NCBI GenBank assembly: GCA_019359835.1
Contig: CM033320.1
Coordinates: 9,419,691 to 9,483,690, forward strand
Reading direction: 5' to 3'
DNA from: Pharus latifolius
Lineage: Eukaryota > Streptophyta > Magnoliopsida > Poales > Poaceae
DNA length: 64,000 nucleotides
Position numbers and translations under genes: made by a program. The stretch's first letter is position 1; each line of letters opens with the position of its first letter. Below the pieces are notes generated by a model, which saw nothing but the letters and a program-made list of their open reading frames with translations, was not told the DNA's origin and did no database searches. This document shows, in pieces, positions 1-10,824 of this stretch.

Positions 1-1432
1 CTAGCTGATAGGTGTCTTTGGGTGTCTTTAGTTTTCTTATATTAAAAAGAAGTCGGAATGATAACTGCAGTTCTGCATTGGTTTTACTCTAGATGTTGTT
101 GATTGGTTTCAGAGTTGATTTGCATGTTATAACAGGCCGGGATTTTTATCCTATTCTTTCCAAATACAAGCCGGTATTATTTCACCGGTGGTATTTTTAT
201 CCTGGGGGATTTTTGGATTACCAAAAATCCTGGTCAGATAAAAATCCTACCGGTATTTTTATCCCTTATATCCAAATAGGCCCTTAGAGGTTATAACAAT
301 TTGATGACTTGGAGTTACAAAATTTGTGATATATGAGATATGGTTACAACATTGATGATATATTGATTATGAGCATCCACTAAAGGCAACATTTCATAAC
401 ATGTATATCATTTCTACGACGAATAAAAATATGCAATGACAAAATAAGCCTTAAAAATTGTAAAATTAACATACAAGAGAAGACTGTAAAACAAATATCC
501 TGATGGAGATTAGGGTTCATTCCTAATGTTTTCATATTATGAATTCAAATCTTATGCTGGAAATGTATGGATTATTTATTACTAGTGTGATTTGATGCTG
601 TGGACCAAACAATGGGAATATGATAATTTGAAATTCCGTAAAACAACACTGATGAGTATGAGAACGCTTTCTCTTGGTTGAAAAGTTGATTAATAGATGT
701 CATCTATGTCCATTAGTTAACCCATAGTTGAAGACTATGCTAATAGTTTTCAACTGACACAGTTAATGTGGAGGTAACGATCATGACTAGCTCTAGTCAA
801 GACACATGACCACATCCCAGTTAAGACAAAGTATATGACTATGATCAGCTCTGATCGAAATGCTACTCTCAGTAAAAGATACTATGTGCTGAGACCCCTG
901 GTCAAAGCACCAATTACCTACGATCACAGATACATCATCTTTCCACATGTTCTGTGACAAATGGATATTGTGCAGTTCCCCCAACAACCCTCACTATAAC
1001 TACCTCAAGGGAGTTTGCTGACAAAAAACTGCTAGTAACTGACGACGGTCTCTTGATGATTGGACGTGGAAAAGGGCAGACAAGAGATGAAACACGACAA
1101 CAAGAATCACATCACATAGGACGTAGAGTTATTACTTAATCATTTGAAAGACTGAATCTATCTAAAAAAATCTGTGTTATTATTGTCTTTGATTTTCTCT
1201 CTTGATAATTCTATTTATTACGTAAGATTGAGAATCGTTGACCGATCGATAACAAACACATTTTTGTAAATCTAAAATTTTTTGACAGACAAGTCTTTTT
1301 TGATCAGATAGTAATACATAATCATTAAGAAATTAACGAAGACTCTCAACAAAAGGAATGAATGAACATTTAACAGCAGTGACTTCTTGTTAACACCCAA
1401 CTTCATACACAATATTTAAGAGCATTGTGTCC
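1..1432. other. AT-rich noncoding stretch, small MITE-like block near the start
   Basis: No reading frame here has coding character. Around 133-287 the phrase 'ggatttttatcc' and its complement recur ('gataaaaatcc', 'gtatttttatcc'), ending in 'tccaaataggccc', which resembles a short MITE. The termini are not clear enough to define ends or a target duplication. From 290 to 1430 I see nothing beyond AT-rich sequence. Confidence 0.4.
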
Positions 1433-2286
1433 ATCTTTTTATTATTAAGCAAACAAAAAAAGAACAAAAATCACAAAAGTAAGCAAACCTAGGTGACAAT
1501 TAAAATTTTAAGCAGGACGTCAAGGTTTATCGCGTCCACACCCGGCGCTATTCGCTCATGGTTCAGAACTGTGCTAATCACTCCACACCCTTGCTCTCAG
1601 CCACACACGCTAGCCACTGCCCTCCCCCGCCGGTTGCCCTCCTCGCACATCGGCTGCCCTTTGTGCATACCCAAATGTTGTTTGGTATTGCCGCCGGGCA
1701 TAATTCTTACATGCTACTCATCCTTCGTGCATGCCAAACGCTTCCAAATTTTTGCTAATCAAGTTCCAAGTGCTCAGTGAACTGGAACCTTGTTGAACAT
1801 GTTCAATAAACTAAGGACCATGTTGAACATAGTTGTACAGGTTTCTAGGCATTATTAACACAACTTGCAGCTTGTTATCTTCAAACATGTCCTTTATGAC
1901 ATAAATGTATATTTCAGTCATTTGAAATATTTTTTAGCCTTTCAACATTTTTGTTTTGTGAAGGTCCTTCAAACTTGTAAATTATAATTGAATTTATTGC
2001 GGTCAATGCAAGCATTTCTAAGATGTACCTTATACAATGAACTAAAGTTTAGTCTTGGAAGGTAAGGTTTGTAAAGCCAACAATGCATGTTTGTTTACAA
2101 ATTCACTTTTAATATGAATTGAAACATGTTTTAGTTTGAATCAACTTATATATATCTCAAATTGAGTTGTATACCCATGAGCTACAGGTTCTGTTTGCAT
2201 AGCTTTTAAGTTTGAATTGTCGCCAGTTGACCACTATTTCATATTGTATACGAAGTTGTTGCAGTTTGCTGAACCAGGGAAATCAA

Positions 2287-3252
2287 GGGTACGTGTGTTT
2301 GGTTGCTTGCATGAGGATAGACTAGCCCGTATCAGTGGGACAGGCTGGATGAAACAGGTTGTGAGATGCAGTAGAGATGTTGTTTGGTTGACTGAATTTC
2401 TGAATCCTGGATGAATGTTGAGTTTGTTTGGTTGGTTGTATTAAAGGTTGGTTCAGTTGGTGGATGGATGGGATGCAAACAACATAGACTTAACACACAG
2501 CGGCAATTTAATCACAGAATTTGAGATATCACACTTGAATTGACCTCAAATGCTACAATATCAGAGCAAGATCAATCAATTTGGAGAATTAGAACAATCA
2601 ATTTAGATAATAGAAGCTTCTGTATTCAAACAGATCTTTTCAAACAGAAGAGGGATTGAGATTGAAGATTTGTTCAAACAGAAGACAAACACGTGGGTGA
2701 GGAGGGATTGAGATTGAAGAGGAGAAATTGTTGCCCAGATTGATTGTCAAAGAAGAGGCAGCCATCAGTGAGGACGTCGTAGAGGTCGAGGATGGAGTTG
2801 GCGAAGTAGTCGAGATCACCGGAGTTCACCACGGATTGCATATGGGAGGAGAGGCGCCAGCGATGTTGGAGGAAGGTAAGCGATGGAGAGGTGGAGGCAG
2901 AGGCGGAGACGGAGACAGAGGTAAGCGACGAGGACGCGAGGTGGAGGCGGAGACGGAGACGGAGACAAAGACAGAGACAGAGACGGAGGCGGATGTGGAG
3001 GCGGAGGCAGACACGGAGACGGAGACGGAGGGGGAGGTGATGCGACGAGGACACGAGGAAACGCCCGGATTGCACGTATCTGCGAGCCAAGCCGAGAGAA
3101 ACGCCCGGATTGTGCGTATCTGCGGGCCAGGCTGTGGAGGACGATTTGCACCACGCGGGCCAGGCTGGAACGACTAATGCAGGCAACCAAACACTCGAAT
3201 TATGCATCCGCGGACCAGGCTAAGCCCAAAACCAGGCAACCAAACACACCCC
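2287..3252. mobile_element. MITE-like block of the 'GTGTTTGGTTGC' type
   Basis: The left edge reads 'gggtacgtgtgtttggttgc' and the right edge, reverse-complemented, reads 'ggggtgtgtttggttgcc', giving inverted ends. 'gtttggttgc' and 'ccaggc' words recur inside, as in a known plant MITE type. A 3-bp CAA flanks both ends, but that is too short and atypical to prove insertion. The interior is GC-rich and includes two direct copies of a segment containing 'aacgcccggattg' near 3060 and 3102. Confidence 0.4.
2883..3046. repeat. GGAGAC/GGCGGA hexamer-like tandem repeat
   Basis: Imperfect repeats of 'ggagac', 'agagac' and 'ggcgga' fill about 160 bp. They create long open frames on both strands (Glu/Thr-rich on plus, Arg/Leu/Ser-rich on minus). 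Those frames are composition artefacts, not genes. Confidence 0.8.
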
Positions 3253-3455
3253 AACAATGCATGGAGTGGACGTCGGAGAAGACAGCGTCCATGTGGGACG
3301 TGCAGGTCGTAGCGTCCAGACGTGGGCACTCAGATGAATAGTTCCCAAGTGTGGACACTGTATACCCAAGCGTCCTACTTAGAATTGTAATTAGCAGCTA
3401 GGTTTGCTTACTTTTGTGATTTTTATTTTGTATTTGTTTAATAATAAAAAATTCG

Positions 3456-3714
3456 GTTGTCTCTTTGTATTGGCTTCTCAATCAGCACTAAAAGAAATTA
3501 AAAATAGAAATATATTTGAGGAATGAATTGTAAGTTGCCAAAATTTTGTTACTCTAGAACCATTAATCTCATATGCTCTGAGCAATTGTCGAGCAAGAGG
3601 ATGATGCTAGTGATCACTAATCTGCGCTCTGGGAGCTCACTGTCACCAACAAGAACCAGGCAATCAAGCACTCATCGGCCCATGATGGCGCCATGCCATC
3701 GAAGGGGTGGTATG
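3456..3714 (+). repeat. Unidentified repeat unit, copy A, left part
   Basis: From about 3510 ('gaatgaattgtaa') this stretch matches 47646-47860, including 'agaaccattaatctc', 'gctctgggagctca' and 'caatcaagcactcatcgg'. The match stops at the solo LTR and resumes at 5366-5435, so the unit is about 275 bp and was split by the LTR insertion. One frame shared by both copies reads S-A-L-W-E-L then A-I-K-H-S-S-A-H, suggesting descent from a coding exon. I do not recognise the family. Confidence 0.6.
3710..3714. repeat. Target-site duplication GTATG, left copy
   Basis: GTATG directly precedes the LTR terminus TGTTGG and recurs at 5361-5365 directly after the opposite terminus GCAACA. This is a perfect 5-bp duplication of LTR-retrotransposon type. 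Confidence 0.9.
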
Positions 3715-4285
3715 TGTTGGATCAAGGATGCTGACTAGAGGGGGGGTGAATAGGAGGCTTTTAAAAACTTTAAAACTTAAAGCAAATAAAGAACAAATCA
3801 AGAACAAATAATATAAGCAAGGGAAAGAGAACAAACACAACGATTTTTACCGAGGTATCGGAGACTCGCCCAGTTTCCACTAATCCTCGTTGAAGCACTC
3901 AAATCACTTGAGTCTTGCCTCAATATCCACAATGGATATTATCACTAGTGGTTGCTCCTTGTCCACTCCGGAAAGGCGAGCACCGATGCCTTGTACACAC
4001 TTGCCGAGCCTCTCCGACAATCTCCGAACGGAGAGATCAACGGCCACGCCTCCGAACCGTCTAGGTGAGGGCGCTCACCAAGAGTAACAGGCAGCGAGAT
4101 CTTCTCAAGACCTCCAAACACGCACCGAGAAGCTAAGTGAATGCAAAATGCAAAGAACTGAAACTCTCGGTGGATCGAAAATCACTCGACTTGATCAAAA
4201 GATCAAGATTTTATATAAGAAACTAATGCTCAAGAGTGTATATGAAATGCTGCTGCTTGTTGTATGAAACACATGCCCAAAGCCC

Positions 4286-4295
4286 CTATTTATAG
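4286..4295 (-). promoter_or_regulatory. TATA box of the solo LTR
   Basis: On the minus strand the sequence reads GGCTATAAATAGGGG. It lies just downstream (minus sense) of the palindrome array, as expected of a U3 promoter. The second solo LTR has the same GGCTATAAATA context. Confidence 0.7.
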
Positions 4296-4345
4296 CCTCA
4301 AGAAGCAAATGAACCATTGGAGCTAGGGTTGAAAATTAGCAACCC

Positions 4346-4790
4346 AAACTGACAGTCAGTTTGCCTAACTGACAGTCAGTTTGCCTAACTGACAGTCAGT
4401 TTGCCTAACTGACAGTCAGTTTGCCTAACTGACAGTCAGTTCAGTGCACAACGGCCGACAAAATTTACGGAATAAACTTTGCTAGCCGTTCGTGGTCAAA
4501 AAAAAAGGAAAGCTGAAACCCACAACTAACAGTCAGTTACACAAACTGACAGTCAGTTCGACCACAAACTCGACCAAAAACAAATAGAAACTCAGTTAAA
4601 AGCACTGTGGTCGAAACCCCAACTAACAGTCAGTATGGACAAACTGACAGTCAGTTTAGTACAAAAATTTTGAGCACAAAATACACCCTCTCTGGACAAT
4701 TGTCAGTTTAAACTAACTGACATTCAAACTGACAGTCAGTTTAGCAAACTGACAGTCAGTTTAGCAAACTGACAGTCAGCATGAACAAAA
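4346..4790. repeat. Array of near-palindromic AACTGACAGTCAGTT motifs
   Basis: Five copies lie in perfect 20-bp register at 4346-4440 (AACTGACAGTCAGTT plus TTGCC-type spacer). Looser copies follow near 4525, 4545, 4645, 4728, 4748 and 4768. The motif is an inverted repeat around one central base. In the LTR's own orientation it lies immediately upstream of the TATA box, so it may be a promoter-proximal protein-binding array. Confidence 0.85.
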
Positions 4791-5360
4791 ACAGAGATAA
4801 CTTTAAATCCAGAAATCCAAAAGAGATGTTTAATAACTCGTTGGAAATATAATTTCAAGGGCTACATTTTTGTCAACAGAAGAAAAAGCCAGATCTGCCT
4901 AGATCTTTCTGAAAATTGCAAATACTCTTCTGCTGTCAAAAAAACTGAACTGAAAATCCAGATTTTTCAAATAAGTTCAAAACCAAATCCAACCAAAAAT
5001 GATGCAATGCAATGACCTAGATTTTCTCGGTTTGCGTTAGAGATAAAGAGAGGACTTTCGCCACCCCTCTTTATAGTACGGTTTAAAACTAGAAAATAAT
5101 TTCCCTAACCGATCATCTCCAAACTCCGAGATCGGTAAAAATAAAAACTCATAATACCTTAGGTCTTTCGCATCTTCATGATTTGCGTCTTGTATTTTGC
5201 TCTTCTGCATCTTGTGCTTCACTTCAAGTCGGGTGATCATCTTGTATTTCTTCCCAACTGATCCCTGTATCAATCAATCTCAAAAGCACAATTAGTCCGG
5301 AACACTTTGTTTTCATTAATCATCAAAATTAGGGTTAGGCATGAAGGCCTAGATGCAACA

Positions 5361-5439
5361 GTATGCAGTGATGCTGATGTGTGGTTGGATAAATAAGAAT
5401 GCAGAAGTTTATAGTGGGATTGGATAAATTGATTTGCCA
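5361..5439 (+). repeat. Right TSD copy and continuation of repeat unit copy A
   Basis: GTATG at 5361-5365 is the right target duplication. From 5366, 'gatgctgatgtg', 'ggttggataaataa' and 'aagtttatagtggga' resume the match to copy B (47855-47915). This confirms that the LTR landed inside the repeat unit. Confidence 0.6.
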
Positions 5440-6035
5440 TGGATTTTTAGCGGTAGTTCCGAACCACGCCGGCAAGCTGGTTAGACGAGAGGTTGAGATA
5501 GTTGAGGTAGTTCAGGTTGTTGAATTCTTACGGTATGCCGCCGATGAGCTCGTTGTCGAATCAGTCAAGCAACGTGAGCTCAGACAAAAACCCGATCGCC
5601 AACGGTTTCACATCGGATATCTTGTTGCCGATCAGGTCAAGGGAGTTCACCTTCGTTAGCATTCCGATGGATGGAGGTATTCATTCGGATATAGCGATGC
5701 CTAGTTTGTAGAGGTTTGCAAGTCCCGCCATATTTTTCGGAAACCCAGTGAGCTAATTGTTCTCTGCATCGAACACCAAGAGCCCAGGTGTCGACATCGG
5801 GATGACGCCGGAAAACATGTTATTGCTCATCTGAATCCACAAGATGTTGGAGGCTAGCTCAGTTGGTAGAGCATCGATGAAGCTATTGTTCTAGATGATG
5901 ACGTTGGTCAGCGCGGGAAATGACCATATTTTCTCCGGGAACTCACCAAAGAACCAGTTGTTGTGAATAATGATGTTGTTCATCTTGTCACAGTCCACGA
6001 GGTTCGTTGTTGCTTGAGTCGACAGCCCGATAACT
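5440..6035 (-). pseudogene. LRR receptor-like kinase ectodomain fragment (pseudogene)
   Basis: Read on the minus strand from about 6030 to 5445, this gives consecutive plant-type extracellular Leu-rich repeats. Recognisable pieces are M-S-N-N-M-F-S-G-V-I-P, V-F-D-A-E-N-N, S-L-D-L-I-G-N-K-I-S-D and L-N-L-S-S-N-Q-L-A-G. This fits the last six or so LRRs of an HSL1/HAESA-like receptor kinase of grass type. Several in-frame stops (for example after D-A-E-N-N) and the absence of signal peptide, transmembrane and kinase segments make it a dead fragment. It is more GC-rich than its surroundings, consistent with a captured or truncated host gene. Confidence 0.75.
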
Positions 6036-6703
6036 CCCATTGAACTCATTCGATTCAAGCAACAATGACTTGAACCTTGAAAATTTTCCGATCAAGGAAG
6101 CACTTGGCTCCCTTAAGCGACTTGGGGGGCTCCCAAGTGGATTCTTCTGGGTTGAACTCGAGTCTAAGTTTCTCCAGGGCAGCCCAGACTTCGTTACCGA
6201 CCCCGACCATGTCCACCATGCCCTATGAGACAAGATCCTTGGACCCTCAAAGGGCATCTAGGCCTATAGCTTCGCCCGAAGAAGGGAGTTGGCCTGCTCT
6301 GAAGCCTCCAGCTACACCAGGTCTTTACCAGCTCTCGGAGCACCTCCTCCTTCCCAAATTTCTCTAGCTCGATGGCCTTTTCGGCCAATATTGTTGGAGA
6401 TTCTTTCCCAGATACCCCAAGCAAGAGCTGCAGACCACATTAGAGAAAAGAGCTGCAAAAACTCAAAGTCCCAAAACTTGATGAAGGCCAAGTCATTAAC
6501 TGGAGAGAAAGGAAGATCATCTCCCGATAATGCTCCTCAACCTTTCATGATAAGGAGCTCCCAGGAGAATCTCCATGCCTCCCCCGGAGACAACATCAAG
6601 GACTCCTCCAAGGCGAAGGCAGACGTAGCCAGTGTTGCTACCCAAGCACCGTCGCTCATAGGCACTACTCGCCGATCGCTTCCTCATCCTAGATTTCGTC
6701 CTC
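6036..6703 (-). pseudogene. Degenerate coiled-coil coding relic, possibly the tail of a Tat antisense gene
   Basis: Minus-strand frames show charged helical segments, for example A-I-E-L-E-K-F-G-K-E-E-V-L-R-E-L near 6380, and a frame ending with a stop near 6070. Frameshifts and stops interrupt it. Its composition resembles the C-terminal coiled coil of Transposase_28-type proteins, and it sits opposite the Transposase_28 relic at 20757 across the 6.7-20.8 kb nest. The identification is inference. It could also belong to another gene. Confidence 0.3.
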
Positions 6704-6998
6704 TGTAGAACCCATCAATGTTAAGTCTTCCAGCGGGTTATACCCCTTCTAGAGGAACAAAAGGCCCTTAACTTTTCCGAGACCCTGGGGCACTTGTGCC
6801 CTCGAGGGACATTGTTCGGGTCAGCGGTTGTGTCAAACTGGAGCAGGTGTGAGGGTTTGCGATACCCTCCCGATGCGCGTGTGTATATCTCGACTGCTTA
6901 GGATACAGCCACACGCACTTACAAGAATGATTATCACAGACATAATCCACATAATTTATAAATACTAATATAAAAGGTGGTACATAATGGCAGCAAAG

Positions 6999-7051
<53 letters not shown>

Positions 7052-8373
7052 AAGAGATACATGACCTTACAGGGTCAACTACTTAGAGTTCTAATAAATA
7101 GTTTTAACAAAAGAAAATGTGGCGGACATCTATGACCCATCCACAATCAAAATTCGAGTGCGACTAGTAACCATCTAGACTCTGGGTGGTCACATATCTT
7201 CAAAAGTCTGACTTCTTCTAAGTTGGATTCAACATTTAAGCAAGAATGAGTACAACGTACTCAGCAAATCATTGATAACTAGCATTTACATATATCATAT
7301 GTGTATGATCAACTACATCTAAGAAAACAAAAGGTAAGTTCAAGTTTCATAAAAGTATGCTTAACCTAATTATCAGTATTTTAGTTTTCCATGACGGTTA
7401 CTCCTAACCATCCATTTTTAGTTTATAAAGCTACTTGCATTGCAACGACGTGGATTTAATGCACTGCAACCGACTCCTAATACCTGGGAGCATGGAGTAT
7501 TTGAATACGTTTTTAAACTCTGCAAAGGTGTACCAATTTACCCACAAGATATCACAACTTTCATGTCAGTCCTCTGTGGCGATTAGACCATGTCCCGCAA
7601 CCAAATGCGAGCGACTCGGTTGTGATAAAAATGACTTTACTTATGTTTCCCATACAATTCGCTTTTGCCCTGTGGTTGGACTAACCACAGTTGTGGCGAG
7701 CTCTACCCACCACACTAATCAATCATTTTCCAATTACTGGGTCAGAGTGCAATGTGTGGAGTAAACTTCGTGTAAGATTTGTACTACTGGAAGTATGTGC
7801 ACAATTTATAAGCAAGACTCCGCCATACAGGGGCTTCGTGTATGTTTCATATATTACCGGTCTGAGTCTGTCTCATACCAGACTTGTGGATAGTATGGAA
7901 TTCATGTCACTGGAAGTACAACACAAGGTTTTAGTCCTTATATGTCCATGTCAAGAAACAACCACATACCATTGCACACTAGAGTGCCATTCCACCATTC
8001 AAACCACTCAAGTCAAGGACGATTTATTTTTCTAAATTAAAAGCATATGATAAATGTATTTAGTTAGCTGAAGAGGCTCTAACTATTATCTTATTAGCCT
8101 ATGGTGACATGATAAATTACTATGGTGGTTTCATGGTTTAAGTGATGTTACCCTAGGTTCATCATCATTTTTAGCTACATGTGATTGTTCATTCATTTGC
8201 ATTTTTATATTTATTTAAATATTCCACAATAGTAGTTTGCAACATTTAGGTTCAATATGATCAAGAAACAATGACTTGCCTTGCTTGAAGTGCTGGTTAC
8301 GGTTGCCAAAGGGTTGGTGTCTTTGGACTTGACCCGTCTGATTCCTAATAGTGACGACATTCAATTTGGATGG
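6704..8373. mobile_element. Old noncoding Ty3/gypsy sequence (Tekay/Del-like?), part 1
   Basis: There is no supported gene. The sequence has the look of a long gypsy LTR or UTR, for example 'gagtacaacgtactcagcaa' near 7248, a phrase I associate with Del/Tekay-type repeats. It begins TGTAGAACCC at 6704. It is interrupted at 8369-8373 by the second solo copia LTR and resumes at 10830. Family assignment is tentative. Confidence 0.35.
7004..7047. repeat. (TA)n microsatellite
   Basis: About 22 uninterrupted TA units lie within the old gypsy sequence. Confidence 0.95.
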
Positions 8374-9636
8374 TGTTGGATCTAGGTCGATCTAGATTTT
8401 GATGATTAATGATGATTTGGATAAACCATTGATGATTAATGTTGATTTGGATGATGACAGCTTTGATGATTAAATGACAACTTGTATAAATTTTGGTTTA
8501 GCACAAGTAAATTGAATTGTTATTTGTTGAACCCTAGAAGTCAATGACTCCCTGTTGTGGTTTAATATCAATGCATATGCTGAGGGGGAGCTCTGTGGTT
8601 GCATCAAGCTTGTGCTAATTATAAATTGAAATGTCATGTGTTAAATCCTGAAATTGAGACTCCTTTAGTGTGGTTTGATATCGATGCATATGTTGAGGGG
8701 GAGCTCATCATATTAGTCATCTGTGTTGATTGCTATTATGACATGAGTAGTATAGATCGTGTGTTCATTTCTTATCATATACGAATCTATATGATTGTAT
8801 GTTTCATCTCATACTTATTTGTTGTTTGTTGAAAATGGTTTTGTCATTTCACCGAAAAGAGAAATTATTGAGTTAACTCCTTTGTGGAGTAATTTCTCTA
8901 GTGATTAATGACAACCTAAATATGAGACTAATGTTGTGCATTGAGTGTATGTATTGCAGTCTCAAGGTGTACTATGAGATGAAAGAAAGCAAGTGCATAT
9001 GGCGGTTAATGTCGATATGAGCCATCTTGAGCAAGGTCAATCTTTGCGAGGACAAACTTCGAGAGGTCAAGCTTCACAAGGTTGAGCTTCACCGAAGGTA
9101 AGATCCAAGATTAAGAATTATTTTCTTAGGATTTTATCGGTCTTAGTGTTTGGAGATAGACCGGTTTGATAGGACTTCTTTTTACTAGTTTGACTGTACT
9201 ATTAAGAGGGGTCGAAAACTAGTAGCTTGAGTCTAAGAAAATCTAAGTGTGGTTTGTGTTGCATTAATGAAAATATTTTAAAAACTGCACTTAGTCGTGG
9301 TCGCCAGCTAGAGCATTCTATTTTCTTACTAGAGCTGGTCATGATCATATTTGCACATTCTGATCGTATCTTTGTTTCGAGTTTGGTCGTGGTCATAGGA
9401 GTTCAAGCTGGTCGTACTAGCTTTCAGCTCGATTGCGTACGCTCGACCAAATCCACTCGACCACCTATTTTCGACCAGATATTCGACCTGTGGCTTTAAG
9501 TTCATAAATCATATTGGTCGTGGTCATTGCTGAGTATCAGCAGACTTATTCGTAAGAAAACAGTCAATTTGCATGTGCAAATAACCCAAATCTGTTTTTG
9601 AGTAAAATTGTAAAGTCCTATTTTCGATTTGCATAG

Positions 9637-10030
9637 GCCGGACATTGTCCGGCCAGTATAAAACTTGTTTATCAAGTGCAAAATGAAACCAGAGACAAAT
9701 GGTTTTGTCTGGTGCTTTTGTCCGGGGAAGGCCGGACATTGTCTGGCTTGTATAAAACTTGAGTGTTTTATTTGAAATGTTACCAGAGACATATATTATC
9801 CGTACGGGGGGCTTTTGTCTGGGACGGGCCGGACATTGTCTGGCCTGTATAAATTGGTTGAGGCTTAATTGAAACATGTAACCAATGACAAATGCATCTG
9901 CCCGAGTTTTTTGTCTGGACAAAAGATCATTTGTCCGGCCTTCACAAAAATGGCCCAACGGTAACTGACACGTTTGCAACGGTCATGTTGACTTGCACTG
10001 GCCGGACAGTGTCTGGCCTGTACAAAACTG
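9637..10030. repeat. Array of GCCGGACA-TTGTCCGGC inverted repeats
   Basis: Near-palindromes of the form GCCGGACATTGTCTGGCC followed by T-G-T-A-T-A-A-A lie at about 9637, 9729, 9829 and 10000, with partial copies near 9700 and 9920. The units are spaced about 90-170 bp and sit just upstream of the LTR TATA box. This is the position held by the unrelated CTGACAGTCAG array in the other solo LTR. Confidence 0.8.
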
Positions 10031-10067
10031 GCTCAGTTTGTTGCAAACAGCTAGTTTCTTTGAGGGG

Positions 10068-10076
10068 CTATAAATA
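10068..10076 (+). promoter_or_regulatory. TATA box of the second solo LTR
   Basis: GGGGCTATAAATACCC lies about 40 bp downstream of the last palindrome of the array. Context and position match the TATA box of the 3715-5360 LTR. Confidence 0.7.
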
Positions 10077-10824
10077 CCCTGTGTTGGCCTTCATTTGAGG
10101 GTGCTCAAGAAGTGGAACACACTGTGTATAACCTAGCCATCTCATTGCATTTGATCTTTTGCATCTAGAGGTTAGATTTGAGCTAAAATCTTGAGCGAAT
10201 TAGAGGAGAAGCATTTGAGAGAGGTTAAGAGTGCTTAGTGCACTTCATTCTTCATTTGCAAGCTAGTGCTAGAGTGTTGAGCATTCTTTTGCATCATTTG
10301 AGCTTCTAGCACTTGATTCATTCAAGTGAGTGCATCCGACTTGTTACTCTTGACGATCGCCTTCGCTTAGATGGTGTTGGAGGAGAGTCGCGATCTCTCC
10401 GCGTGAATTTTGTTGGAGAGTCCGACAAACAAGTGTGAAAGGTTTGGTGCTCGCCTATCCGGTGTGGATAAGGAGCAACTTGAGTGGAATTATCCTTCGT
10501 GGATATAGAAGCGAGGCTCACGTGTGAGCGTTTCAACAAGGAGAAGGGGACACCGGGCGAGTCTCCGAGACCTCGGTAAAAATTATTGTGTCAATTGCTT
10601 ATCTCTTATTCATTTTGTATTTAACTTGACACAATTGTTTCAAATTAATCTTGTTGCATGTTGAATTCTTATTCTATATGGTTGAATGTAACTAGTTGAT
10701 TAGATAGTTTTAAACCCCTTTGCAAAATCTAGGTTATCCAAAATAATCTTGAAAAATTGTTTAGTTGAAAAGAATTTTTAAAAGCCTTCTATTCACCCCC
10801 CTAGTCGGCATTCTCGATCCTACA

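Larger units (their letters stand above)
1433..3455. mobile_element. Putative DNA transposon with about 100-bp inverted ends, possibly MULE-like
   Basis: The left end (about 1436-1545) and the reverse complement of the right end (about 3335-3450) match imperfectly over about 100 bp. They share 'tttttattattaa', 'aaaatcacaaaagtaagc', 'aaacctag' and 'aggacg'. Long imperfect inverted ends suggest a nonautonomous Mutator-like or similar cut-and-paste element. I could not find a clean 9-11 bp target duplication, so both the family and the exact ends are inferred. The interior contains no transposase. It holds a nested MITE-like block and a hexamer repeat. Confidence 0.45.
3715..5360 (-). mobile_element. 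Solo LTR of a SIRE/Maximus-like Ty1/copia element
   Basis: This 1,646-bp unit begins TGTTGGATC and ends GATGCAACA, with the 5-bp duplication GTATG on both sides and no internal domain. It is a solo LTR, normally the product of LTR-LTR recombination. In minus orientation it starts with a block containing 'ttttgatgattaatga' and ends with 'ttcaccccccctctagtcag', both typical of SIRE-like copia LTRs. It carries a promoter TATA box and an array of short palindromes. Relatives in opposite orientation lie at 8374-10824 and, as a fragment, near 63000. Confidence 0.85.
8374..10824 (+). mobile_element. Second solo LTR of a SIRE-like Ty1/copia element
   Basis: The unit starts TGTTGGATC and ends GATCCTACA. 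The 5-bp duplication GATGG stands on both sides (8369-8373 and 10825-10829) and there is no internal domain. At 2,451 bp it is about 800 bp longer than the related LTR at 3715-5360. The 3' end ('ttctattcacccccctagtc') and the block around 10370-10570 match that LTR in inverted orientation. The extra length lies partly in 8400-8900, where a segment with purine-rich 'tgagggggagct' is duplicated (near 8580 and 8693). Open frames inside it are not genes. Confidence 0.85.

Noticed and set aside
2674..3207. 177- and 149-codon open frames on both strands
   Set aside because: They arise from the GGAGAC/GGCGGA hexamer repeat, which has no stops in several frames. Composition is extreme and there is no domain.
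4346..4440. CRISPR-like regular repeats
   Set aside because: A plant LTR context, identical 5-base spacers and no cas genes. This is a promoter tandem array.
5849..5885. tRNA-like 'gctagctcagttggtagagc', a perfect-looking A box
   Set aside because: It lies inside the LRR pseudogene (complement encodes L-P-T-E-L-A). No B box, anticodon stem or acceptor stem follows. Coincidence.
9502..9979. Minus-strand 96- and 151-codon frames in the copia LTR
   Set aside because: They translate the repeated palindrome units of an LTR. Repeated peptide blocks have no homology and no start context.
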